Assembly (NCBI GenBank): GCA_020638525.1
Contig: JACKIL010000002.1
Coordinates: 248,001-312,000, forward strand
Direction: 5' to 3'
Length of the DNA stretch: 64,000 nucleotides
From: Caulobacterales bacterium
GTDB taxonomy: Bacteria; Pseudomonadota; Alphaproteobacteria; Caulobacterales; Parvularculaceae
The translations under genes were made by a program, and so were the position numbers. Of the stretch, positions 34,282 through 43,351 are shown piece after piece. The stretch's first letter is position 1. Every line of letters starts with the position of its first letter. The notes under the pieces are model-generated. The model ran no database searches. It had not been told where the DNA came from and worked only from the letters and a program-made list of their open reading frames with translations.

Positions 34282-36741
34282 TCAGAATTCGTAACCAACC
34301 CTGACGCCGTAAGTCCGCGGGTTCAGCAAAACCTTGAATACCTGACCGCCCGCAAATGAGTGCGGCGTAGCATAGCCGACGACATCGTTATTCTCGATAT
34401 TGTCAACAAATCCCGCGATGCTGAAGCCGCTATCATTAGGTCGAAATTCTACCTGCGCCCCGGACATGAAGTATCCATCTTGATACTGCTCAGCGAGAAC
34501 CTCTGGCCCCCTGAAGCTGCCGCTCTGGTAGCGAGTCTGTGCACGCAACATGACGTCGCCGCCATTGGCGAGCGGAAAATGATGCGTGATGCCTCCTTGC
34601 ACCGTCCATTTCGGAGAGTTGGCAGGGTCGGTGCCCGAGCAATCGACCGTAAATCCACCGCCAGCCGCAGGGGCGAAAGGACAGCCCGTAGTTGGCGGAA
34701 GGGCTGAACTGAAAACGTAGTCCGTGTTTTCGGCGTCGAGATATTGGACCGTACCGTCGATTTCGGTTTCGTCGGCGATTTGCGCGCGCATTTCAACTTC
34801 AACCCCGCGCAAACGGGACTTGCCGATATTTTCAGTCCCAAAAACCGGCTGGAACCGGCCTGATCCTGCAGGATTTTCGACGTTGATAAAGTGACTGACT
34901 TGCTGGTCGCTGTAGTCCCACCAGAAGGCCTCGAGGTTGAGCTGCAGACGATTATCCAGCAACCGGTTCTTCGATCCAATCGTATAAGCGGTGATGGTTT
35001 CCGGGTTAAAAAAGTTCCGGTTTTGATCGGGCGATGCAAAAAAGCCGCCGGCTTTGTAGCCCGTCTCAACCGATGCAAAAAGCAGTGAATCCGGGCCGAC
35101 GTCAAACTCAGCAGCGGCGCGCCAGGTCACCTTCTTGAAGGTCTTATCGCCGACATTAGGCTCAGTAAGGATCTGCAGAAACGCGCCATTGACCCCAGCA
35201 TAATTGAGATCGAGGACACCGCCGCCGGGGAACGGTACAATATTCGCGCCCCCGGGGAATCCAGCGGGCAGATCAAATGAAACCGGCAATAACGGCGTGC
35301 CGACACATGGCGGATTTACCGAGTAAGGCGCCGTACCCAACGGGAATGGATCAAGGAACCCCGGGCAAACCACGCGCTGCGTGTGACTGATGCTCGTGAT
35401 CGATTTTTGGTCGACAGTGTAGCGAATGCCGCCTGTGAGTCTGAACGCATCTGTTACATCAAAGGTTAGTCTGGCGTAGCCGGCGTAACTATCCGTCTTC
35501 GGCTGGAACGTGGGATTGAATGCAACTGTCTGGAAATTGAAGTGGTTTTGGGAATCCACTCTTTCATTAAAATAGAGCGCCCCAAAAATGTATTTCAGCC
35601 GATTTTCGGATGGCGACGTCAGGCGAAGCTCGACCGACGTCTGTTCATCGGTATTGTTGACCAGCGCTGCAGGCCCGGTAAGCGCAAGGAAATTGAGGTC
35701 AGCGCGACGGTAAGACGGGATCAGCGTAATTGTGCCAACCGATGTATCGACATTGAGCTCACCTCTAATACCGTAAAAATCGTTGTCCTGGAACGGGACC
35801 AAGCCGGGCACGTTGTTGGGGTTCTGCAAAACCGCCCCCGATATTCCATTAAATCCTGCCGCGCTAAAAGGGAAAGGCGCAGGATTTACAGGACGGTTAT
35901 AAATGGCTTGGTTCGCGCGCGGATCGAACAATCCAATGCGGTCATCGACATTAAGGCCCGCAGGCGTTGCGCCTGTGCCTACGCCGCCTTGATGCGCAAA
36001 ATCGCCAGCAATAGAAATTGTAACCGCGTCACTGAGCTCGGCCTTAAAGGTTGCGCGGACGGCGCGCAATTGTTCGTCACCTTGCCCATCGCTATAGGTA
36101 CCGTTGCGATCCGATGTCATTCCTGCAATTCGCAACGCCGCGCTATCGCCAATCGGAAGGTTTAACGCGCCATTGAATTTTGCGGCGTCATAATTTCCGT
36201 AAGACGCATTTACAAATCCAGATGTTTCGCCCAATTTCGGCTGAGCGGTAATAATGTTTACCGTGCCGCCAGTTGCGTTGCGTCCATAAAGCGTCCCTTG
36301 CGGGCCCTTGAGAACCTCAACGCGCTCAATGTCGAAAAACATGCCGTTGACCCCGGTGGGGCGAGCAAGCGCAACGCCGTCAAGGTTGACGACCACCGCT
36401 GGATCCGACTGAACGTTGGCGACAAAGTTACCGACGCCGCGAATATAAAATGTCGAAGTCGGTCCGAACGATTGATTAATGTTTAGCGCCGGCACAATTT
36501 GCGTAAGCTGGGAGGCGTCCGTCACACCTTTTCGAGCAAGTGTGTCAGAGTCCACCGCCGTAATCGCGACGGCCGCCTTTTGAACATTTTCCTCGCGCTT
36601 TTGTGCCGTCACCACAATCTCGTCGAGACCGCCGCGAGGAGAACCCGCCTCGGTTGATGCATCTTGAGCAAATGCTGGCGCCATCGCCAAAGCCAAAACA
36701 AAGCCTGCTGACGAAATAAGCAAGCTGGAACGATTACACAT
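34282..36741 (-). CDS. TonB-dependent outer-membrane receptor
   Basis: 819 residues. A signal peptide (MAPAFAQ end near residue 25) is followed by DEIVVTAQKREENVQ at the start of the plug domain. The plug has LNINQSFGPTSTFYIRGVG and GPQGTLYGRNATGG, and the barrel ends in Phe (VRVGYEF). Such receptors take up scarce or large compounds across the outer membrane. Its place beside the OYE and SDR genes suggests it imports the aromatic or related substrate of this island. Iron chelates remain possible. It is transcribed first in the minus-strand row. Confidence 0.88.
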   Translation of the reverse strand: MCNRSSLLISSAGFVLALAMAPAFAQDASTEAGSPRGGLDEIVVTAQKREENVQKAAVAITAVDSDTLARKGVTDASQLTQIVPALNINQSFGPTSTFYIRGVGNFVANVQSDPAVVVNLDGVALARPTGVNGMFFDIERVEVLKGPQGTLYGRNATGGTVNIITAQPKLGETSGFVNASYGNYDAAKFNGALNLPIGDSAALRIAGMTSDRNGTYSDGQGDEQLRAVRATFKAELSDAVTISIAGDFAHQGGVGTGATPAGLNVDDRIGLFDPRANQAIYNRPVNPAPFPFSAAGFNGISGAVLQNPNNVPGLVPFQDNDFYGIRGELNVDTSVGTITLIPSYRRADLNFLALTGPAALVNNTDEQTSVELRLTSPSENRLKYIFGALYFNERVDSQNHFNFQTVAFNPTFQPKTDSYAGYARLTFDVTDAFRLTGGIRYTVDQKSITSISHTQRVVCPGFLDPFPLGTAPYSVNPPCVGTPLLPVSFDLPAGFPGGANIVPFPGGGVLDLNYAGVNGAFLQILTEPNVGDKTFKKVTWRAAAEFDVGPDSLLFASVETGYKAGGFFASPDQNRNFFNPETITAYTIGSKNRLLDNRLQLNLEAFWWDYSDQQVSHFINVENPAGSGRFQPVFGTENIGKSRLRGVEVEMRAQIADETEIDGTVQYLDAENTDYVFSSALPPTTGCPFAPAAGGGFTVDCSGTDPANSPKWTVQGGITHHFPLANGGDVMLRAQTRYQSGSFRGPEVLAEQYQDGYFMSGAQVEFRPNDSGFSIAGFVDNIENNDVVGYATPHSFAGGQVFKVLLNPRTYGVRVGYEF

Positions 36742-37300
36742 CGAGATCCCCTCCCTGAAGCGTTGTGAAGACTTAGCGAAATTTTTTTTCGCGAATAACC
36801 ATACTTGCCGTTTTATATTTATGTCAATGGCCCAAAAGCCTCCCCGCCTGGCCGCCCTTACTGGATAAAAATACGCTAAGACGCCAGCAAATCCCTAAAT
36901 ATTAGCCGGTGCGAACTCGAATTCCGGTGGGAAGGGGGCAAGGGATCGACGTCCCAAGCGATAACCTAGGAGCTCTTTCGGCACGCTGGCGCGACGCGGA
37001 AATGAACGATTTGTAGCGGGCGGCATCACCCGATGCCGCCGACCCCAAGGGGTTCTGCCTAGCTCATGCGCCCGCTCCCGTTGAATCGGCAGCCGTTGAC
37101 CGAATCAAGCCGTGCAGCTGATTTCAGCGAATCCGCAACGATCGCGGAATAGATTGCCAGAATGGGCGGCCGCCATCGCTCGGCGCCGAACTTCGCGCGC
37201 TATCTCATGCGGCCGCGTATATTAGTCGCCGGCAATTCAATGCCATTCTGACGGCGAGAGAAAATTCACCGTTGGTTGAAGTGAAATAGGCTTGCCTCAA
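36742..37300. other. Intergenic region upstream of the TonB receptor
   Basis: About 560 bp with no convincing gene. It must carry the TonB-receptor promoter, likely in the AT-rich part near 36775-36830. I see no RNA gene or strong hairpin. Confidence 0.4.
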
Positions 37301-37567
37301 TTATCCATGGCATTGGGAAATAGCTTCCTTCAATTCATCTGAGCTGTTTTCGTAATCGTCCATTGTTTCAACGGCGATAAATTCATCTTCAATGCTCGGA
37401 TTCTCCGAAATGGCATCAGCGATACAGGTGCAATCCGCGTCTATACTGTTATTTGAGCTGAAAGCCTCACAGATTTCCTTGATGTCTTCACCAGCAAATG
37501 CCGGCGTCGAAGCTGCCACAAAAATCGCAAACGCAGCCATGACTGAAAAACGGAACATTTCTCGCAC
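37301..37567 (-). CDS. Small secreted protein with four cysteines
   Basis: 88 residues, not recognised. The N-terminal 25 residues form a clear signal peptide (ending STPAFAG). The mature part of about 62 residues is acidic and holds four Cys (EICEAF, DADCTCIAD and SQCHG), enough for two disulfides. No neighbour suggests a role. Confidence 0.55.
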   Translation of the reverse strand: MREMFRFSVMAAFAIFVAASTPAFAGEDIKEICEAFSSNNSIDADCTCIADAISENPSIEDEFIAVETMDDYENSSDELKEAISQCHG

Positions 37568-38284
37568 CCTCGTTCAATTTTGCTAATCCAGAATTGGGTT
37601 ATCGCATGCAAACACGGCGTACGCGCAAAACCAGATTCAAAGCGAATTCACGGTCATCGGGATACAGGCACGAAGACGCAAACCCGTCGGATCGCCGCAT
37701 TCTTATACGTCGCGGCTCATTTTAAGGTCACTATTGCGCTTGTCAATCTGCAACGTCGGCTCGCATTGCCTTTTCAGTCACGGAGCCGTCGGGCGCTCTT
37801 GGCGGCCTGCGCAGAATTTTGCGCTAATGAAAAATGGTGCATGCCTCAAGATAATTGAGCGCATGGTTGATCCGCCTTCGGCGCAAATATGGACTTGTTG
37901 CTGGCCATAACGGAGCAGATATGAGCGAGCATGGAAGGGGATAATTGGTCACGGAACAAAAACGGGATCTCGGTTTGCTTGTTTTAACAAGGCTATTCCG
38001 ATACATTGAGTATCGTAATGACGAAAGACGTTTGAATTTGGCGAGCGCACAATCGTCTCGCCTAACAGAGCAACCCAGTCGTTTTTCCCCTGCAACCATT
38101 GCGGCGAAATTCAACAAGAAGGGTCACATAAAGAAAGCCGAGAAAATCCTCTCAGGTCATCAAGTAGATTTTAGTCCGCAGCGCCGCCGGCTTTAAGAAA
38201 TTTGCTCGGTGCGCAGAGCCGGCTGGGAAACGCGGCTGACGCACAATCGCCCTTCCCTATGGCCATCACACAAAAGGAGTCACC
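37568..38284. other. Intergenic region without a recognisable gene
   Basis: About 720 bp. A plus-strand frame of 83 codons (37945-38196) has no recognisable motif and no good ribosome site, and I do not call it. AAGGAG near 38274-38279 serves the next gene. Confidence 0.4.
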
Positions 38285-39616
38285 GTGACGAAGATTCAGA
38301 GCCCGTTTGCCCAACCAGAGGCGCTTCCGTTTTATGAAGACAGCCGGATTTATAATCTAGGCGGCGGGACTCCGCGGCCATACGAATTCAATGGTTGGAA
38401 GCCTGAAAGCCTTTCGTGGAAGCGCAGCTGTTATATACACGCGGGCCTCTCAGGTCCGGGGCAATTCTTATACGAGGGGCCGGAAGCGGCGGATTTCCTG
38501 TCCAGCATTTGCGTGAATAGCTTTGCTAAGTTCCGGCCCGGAACAGCAAAGCATGCCATAATGTGTACCGAGGAAGGATTGATTGCGGGACACGGCGTGC
38601 TTCAACGCTTGGAAGAAGAACGGTTCAGGCTTTTTGTGGCCGGACCATGGTCCCGATTTATGCTCAGCAAGTCCAAATTCGACGTGCGCGAAACGGTCGA
38701 AAACAATTTCCTTTTCCAGGTGGCCGGGCCGGCGTCACTCGCAATTCTGGAATCTTTGTCTGGCGAAAACCTGTCTGATATCCGGTTCCTACGATATCGA
38801 AACATCCGGATTGACGGGCGCGAAGTCCAAATTATGCGCATGGGCATGGCCGGAACTCTGGCCTACGAACTGCATGGTGAATTAGAGGATGGGCCAGCGG
38901 TCTATGACGCTGTTTATGAAGCAGGCCGGATACATGGAATTGAGCGGCTCGGATGGATGACCTATGGCGTAAATCACGTCGAGGGCGGTTTTCCTCAGCA
39001 AAGCTGGACGTTTCTGGCCGCGTCTCACAGCGATCCTGGGTTTCGCAAATATGTCGATACGATCAAACCGGTACGCTGGACTGAACCGATGTTCTCTGGA
39101 AGCGTAGATCCGGCTAATACCCGCGCCCGCCACCGAACGCCACACGAACTTGGGTGGCAAAACTCTATCAGATTTGATCACGATTTTGTTGGAAAGGCTG
39201 CATTAGAAGCGGAAGCGAAGGCGCCGCAGCGAACAATTGTAACGCTTGAGTGGGACACTGAAGACATTATCGACATTTATGCTTCGATGTTTCGTCCCGG
39301 CGACGAATACAAGCATCTAGAACTTCCGACCTCTCCGCATTTTCGCGGAATTCTTGCTGTAGCGGACCGAGTTACAAAGGATGGCAAGGATATCGGAATC
39401 GCGTCCGGCACAATATACAGCTACTACTTTCGTAAAGTGTTGTCGCTTTGCACGATTGACATCGCGCAGGCGCAGATCGGAAACGAGGTCATTGTCCATT
39501 GGGGCGAATACGGCGCACGCATCAAGGAAGTCCGCGCGCGCGTTGCGCGCTATCCGTACCTCAATGAAGGGCGCAATGAAATCATCGACCCAAAATCAGT
39601 ATCGACAGTAGCCTGA
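38285..39616 (+). CDS. LigM/DesA-like tetrahydrofolate-dependent aromatic O-demethylase
   Basis: 443 residues, related to the glycine-cleavage T-protein (GcvT) and to LigM and DesA, which move a methyl group from vanillate or syringate to tetrahydrofolate. Visible are YIHAGLSGPGQFLYEGPEAAD, FRLFVAGPW, QVAGPASLAILESL and YELHGELEDG. The start is GTG with AAGGAG 6 bp upstream. The resemblance is by pattern, so the substrate could instead be another methylated or methylamine-type compound. It is alone on its strand, between empty stretches. With the Rieske oxygenase broken, it may be the only demethylase left in this stretch. Confidence 0.75.
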   Translation: MTKIQSPFAQPEALPFYEDSRIYNLGGGTPRPYEFNGWKPESLSWKRSCYIHAGLSGPGQFLYEGPEAADFLSSICVNSFAKFRPGTAKHAIMCTEEGLIAGHGVLQRLEEERFRLFVAGPWSRFMLSKSKFDVRETVENNFLFQVAGPASLAILESLSGENLSDIRFLRYRNIRIDGREVQIMRMGMAGTLAYELHGELEDGPAVYDAVYEAGRIHGIERLGWMTYGVNHVEGGFPQQSWTFLAASHSDPGFRKYVDTIKPVRWTEPMFSGSVDPANTRARHRTPHELGWQNSIRFDHDFVGKAALEAEAKAPQRTIVTLEWDTEDIIDIYASMFRPGDEYKHLELPTSPHFRGILAVADRVTKDGKDIGIASGTIYSYYFRKVLSLCTIDIAQAQIGNEVIVHWGEYGARIKEVRARVARYPYLNEGRNEIIDPKSVSTVA

Positions 39617-39966
39617 TACCCAGAGCGCAAGTGAGACCCACCGGTTCTTGGACCTCATCGAGGCTGTTTTTTTCGGTCGCACTCGGCGGCGGCCGGATGC
39701 GTTTTCGCAATATTACTCGGTGTGACCCCGGAGATTGATCCAAAACTGGGGAAGAAAACCAGGCAATACTCGTCTGTTTTGGCAGGCGGCGTCGGACTCG
39801 AAACGCCGACCTACTGGGCGTGAATTCGGCTGATCGAGCAAGACCAAATTTGCTCAGGATGCCCATTTGTTCACGCACTCTACTAGCGATTTGCTAGCAG
39901 GCGCGGTCGTGCGCTGATCTTGTCGATTCGTTTCGCGGACAACCATTTGATATGACATGGTTTTTC
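39617..39966. other. Intergenic region between the LigM-like gene and the tRNA-like fragment
   Basis: I see no gene. It holds some short T-rich runs after the stop codon that might end transcription but no clear hairpin. Confidence 0.35.
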
Positions 39967-39997
39967 TGGGGCGGGTAGCGAGAATCGAACCCGCGCC
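39967..39997 (-). tRNA. tRNA-His-like 3' end fragment (possible attachment site)
   Basis: Read on the minus strand, this gives a tRNA T-arm and acceptor: T stem GCGGG and CTCGC around TTCGATT, then TACCCGC, discriminator C and CCA. A C at the discriminator followed by CCA is characteristic of tRNA-His. The 5' half is absent; no TACCCGC complement (GCGGGTA 5' strand) is present within 300 bp. It is not a working gene. Such 3' ends are typical attachment sites for integrases, so it may be the scar of an integrated element. Confidence 0.45.
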
Positions 39998-40149
39998 TTT
40001 AGCCAGGAAGACTGGAACATTAGTTGATGAGACAATACTCACCGGGTTCGCAAACCAGTGGGACATTTGTTTTATGAGCACTAACAAACATAGGCTCTAC
40101 AAAGTATCCCACTCTTCGAGAGAATATTGTTTTTTAAAGAAAACTGCAC

Positions 40150-41057
40150 CTCGTTCCTAGATGCCATTTGTACCGCTAATGGGATGGTCCTCCGCCTTGC
40201 GGTCGCGCATCTGAAGGCCCGCAGTGGCATGTCAGAACGGCTGGCATGCCAAGTTGTCGGAGCAGATCGCACGATAGTGCGTCATTATTCGCACCTCCTG
40301 CCTGAACCGTAACTGCGCGCCAAGCTCACGGCGACGCCGGCATACCGGCTCTAGGCGGTTGTTGGTGCTTTTGCATCAGGACAGCGAACTGTCAGACGCC
40401 AACCACATCTACCGCCTCTATCGCGAGAAAGACTGACAGGCCGGAAGTGCCAAGCCTGGCGCAGGGCCGTAGGAACGCGGGCGCCGATCATTGTTAAGAC
40501 CAAAGCTAAGGCACAGTGGTCGCTGGATTTAGTGCATGACAAGTTCGCCTGCGGGCGGCGTTTCCGCATTCTCAACATCGTCGACTTCGTGCACGACAAG
40601 CTCAGCAACGGCCGTTCCTACAAGATGCTGACCGTACTTGATGAATACACGCGTCAGGCGCTCTGTGTTGACGTGAAGCCGCGAATGGGATCGGCGGAGG
40701 TGCTCGAGGCGCTCTGTCCGCTGCTGCTGAAGCATGGAAAGCCAGAGTTCATTCGTTCCGACAACGGCAAGGAGTTCATCGCTGAGGCGCTGCAAGAATG
40801 GCTGAAGAAGGTCGGCGTCAAGCCGATCCAGATCTATCCGGGCAGCCCATGGGAGAACGGATACAACGAGCGATTCAATGGCACGCTGCGACGGGAAGTG
40901 CTGAATGCGGAATGGTTCTCAACTGTCGAGCAGGCCAGAACCGCCATCGGAATCTGGATGAAGCAATACAACCACATCAGGCCGCATCAAGCCCTCGGCA
41001 TGCGTCCGCCAATCCCCGAAACTCTACAACAAATTGGCCCATAACATTGGGGCTGGA
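40150..41057 (+). mobile_element. Degenerate chimeric IS3-family transposase
   Basis: Frameshifted IS3 OrfB. Up to about 40530 only scraps of frame remain (SGMSERLACQVVGADRT, WRRAVGTRAPI). From 40532 a 170-residue frame holds the DDE core: DFVHDKLSNGRSYKML, IRSDNGKEFI and PWENGYNERFN, ending in IGP and stop at 41044. The right end GGGGCTGGACA (to 41057) closes the element. The DFVHDK block appears twice in tandem (LVHDKFACGRRFRI, then DFVHDKLSNGRSYK), which looks like a join of two related transposases. It shares its tail with the fragment at 18939-19092. Not functional. Confidence 0.75.
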
Positions 41058-41748
41058 CAGGATCGCCAATCATAACTCCGCAGAGCCTCATTCCTCGCTT
41101 GGAAAAAAATTCTACGGCACGCCTCACTCACCAGAACAGGCGAGCGGCTGTGCAACGCAGACCAGCTCCGCGGCTTGCCTGTTGCCCAGCCCACACCGCA
41201 TGGCGTCTAAACTGCCGAGGCTCTAACCGCCGCCATGTGAAACTTCAGTGCCGGGTCAGTAGCGGCGCTAGATTCCGCTGGCTAGCCCAGAGACTGAATG
41301 TCCACCAATTTAACTTGCCCTTTTGGTTGCCTGCTAGACACGTGCCGACGTAAAGTACTGATAACATTTGGAAGTCATACGAGGTGCTAGACAGCCCAAG
41401 GTCTTGATTGTTGGAAATCTAGAAATTCCGGCCGTGGCCTCCATTCGCCCTCCAAATGCTCCTGAAAGCCGAATTTCGTCTCCCAAGCGCCCCAAAGGGG
41501 TCGCCTAACCGTGATTTCTCACGGACGCGAGAGCAGGCGATAACTCCTCGCAAATAAACAAAATTGTTAACCCGAATGGTTAAATTGAACCCATCCGGAA
41601 GCCGGCCAAAGCCCTGAAAACCGGCCCGAAGCCGCTGCTTACCGCAAGCCATGCTCCCCTTATCGCTTGGCTGTTGAGAAGTGTTCGCGCGCCTGACTAG
41701 AGACTGAGGACCGGCAATCCGCCGGAAGGAATGGACGGAGTTCGATCA
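41058..41748. other. Intergenic region before the RND operon
   Basis: About 690 bp with no gene I can support. It marks the passage from the IS-rich, less GC-rich part to GC-rich core DNA. It should contain the promoter of the efflux operon; AT-rich sequence near 41555-41590 is a candidate. Confidence 0.4.
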
Positions 41749-43347
41749 ATGTTACGTCGGGGCGCGGCAGCCGTTTCACTTCTGGTTCTCGCCAGTTGCG
41801 CGAGCGTCAATGAAGAGCTGCTCGATGCGCAGCTCCCGGAGCCGCCTGCGGCCTGGTCAGCCGATTCGAACGCCGGCGCGGCGCCGACCGGCGACTGGAT
41901 CGGCGCGTTCGGCGATGACACGCTCTATGCGCTGATCGACGAGGCGCTTCGCCACAACAACAATCTCCTCGCCGCCGCCGCCAATCTCGATGCGGCGCGG
42001 GCGAGCGCGCGTGTGACCCGCGCGAACATGCTGCCGACCCTCGGCGCGCAGGCGCAGGCCGGCCGGAACGCCATCGTCACGGATCCCTCGATCGCTGCGC
42101 AGACGGGCGGCAACACGAGCACGAGCGGCCTTCGCGCGCAGGAGCTCGAAGACCAGTACGGCATCGACACCAATGGCGACGGCAAGCTCGACGGCCTCGA
42201 CCTCGACGGAAACGGTTCGCTCGACGCGCCGATTCCGAACCGCCGCGTTTACATCAACAGTTTCGCCCTTGGCGCACAGCTTTCCTGGGAGCTCGACCTC
42301 TGGGGCCGCCTCTCCGATGAAACGCGCGCCGCTTACAAGCAGGCCGGCGCGAGCCTCGCCGATTTCGAAGCCGCGCGCCTTTCCCTCGCCGGCGCGGTCG
42401 CGCAGGGCTGGTTCTCCCTCATCGAAGCGCGCCAGCAGCGCGAGCTTGCCGAACGCGACACGACAGCGCGCGAGGACAATCTCCGCGTAACCGAACGCCG
42501 CTTCGAGCGCGGCGTCGCCTCGAGCCTAGACGTTCGTCTCGCGCGTTCCGCTCACGGTTCGAGCAAGGCGAACCTCGCATTCCGTCAGCAGGCGGAAAAA
42601 GAAGCCGCGCGCCGGATCGAAGTCCTTCTCGGGCGCTATCCGTCCGCCGAACTCGATGCGGCGGCCGCGCTTCCCTCGCTCCCGGATCTGCAAGGCGCCG
42701 GCGCGCCGGGCGATATCCTCGCCCGCCGTCCGGATCTCATCGCCGCCGAAGCGCGCATGGAGGCCGCTGGCCTGCAAGCGCGCGCCGCGCGCAAGCAAAT
42801 GCTGCCGCGCCTGACGCTGACTTCGCAGATCAGCACGAGCGGCCCGGACCTTTCGGACGTGATCGACCCCGAGCGCCTGGCCGGCAACATCTTCGCCGGC
42901 CTCGCCCAGCCGCTGTTCCAGGGCGGGCGCATCCTCGCCAATTCGAAGCGCGCCCGCGCCGCCGCGGAATCCGCGCTCCTCTCCTACGCACAGACTGCGC
43001 TCGAAGCTTATGAAGAGGCGGAGAACGCACTTGCAGCAGAATATTATCTCGCGCTGCGCGAAGAGGCGTTGAAACTCGCTTATGAGGAGGCGGCCTCGGC
43101 CGAGGAGCTGACCGACCGGCGTTATGCAAGCGGCGCAGCGACGATTTTCAACCTTCTGGACGCGCAAACCCGTCGCATCTCGGCGGAAAGCGCCTATATC
43201 CAGGCGCAACAACAGCGCGTTTCGAACCGCGTCCGGCTTTATCTCGCCATTGGGGGCGAATTCGTAACCGGCGAGGAAGTAAGAACCGCTTCGGCGGCGG
43301 ATGTTTCCGGGACCATCGTTCCCGCGGACAGTGTGACGGGAGAGTAA
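41749..43347 (+). CDS. RND efflux outer-membrane factor (NodT/OprM family lipoprotein) with EF-hand-like insert
   Basis: About 532 residues. A lipobox LASC places a lipid-anchored Cys near residue 17. The two OEP repeat regions follow, with the usual TolC-like helices (GDWIGAFGDDTLYALI, ALEAYEEAENALAAEY). At about residues 138-160 an insert reads DTNGDGKLDG then DLDGNGSLD, resembling two calcium-binding EF-hand or dockerin loops, which is unusual for this family. The start is ATG 41749 because GGAG lies 8 bp before it; ATG 41731 is possible. It forms the outer-membrane duct of the tripartite pump with the next two genes. Confidence 0.88.
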   Translation: MLRRGAAAVSLLVLASCASVNEELLDAQLPEPPAAWSADSNAGAAPTGDWIGAFGDDTLYALIDEALRHNNNLLAAAANLDAARASARVTRANMLPTLGAQAQAGRNAIVTDPSIAAQTGGNTSTSGLRAQELEDQYGIDTNGDGKLDGLDLDGNGSLDAPIPNRRVYINSFALGAQLSWELDLWGRLSDETRAAYKQAGASLADFEAARLSLAGAVAQGWFSLIEARQQRELAERDTTAREDNLRVTERRFERGVASSLDVRLARSAHGSSKANLAFRQQAEKEAARRIEVLLGRYPSAELDAAAALPSLPDLQGAGAPGDILARRPDLIAAEARMEAAGLQARAARKQMLPRLTLTSQISTSGPDLSDVIDPERLAGNIFAGLAQPLFQGGRILANSKRARAAAESALLSYAQTALEAYEEAENALAAEYYLALREEALKLAYEEAASAEELTDRRYASGAATIFNLLDAQTRRISAESAYIQAQQQRVSNRVRLYLAIGGEFVTGEEVRTASAADVSGTIVPADSVTGE

Positions 43348-43351
43348 TCGA

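Noticed and set aside
37945..38196. 83-codon frame in the gap before the LigM-like gene
   Set aside because: No motif, no ribosome site and odd composition; not supported as a gene.
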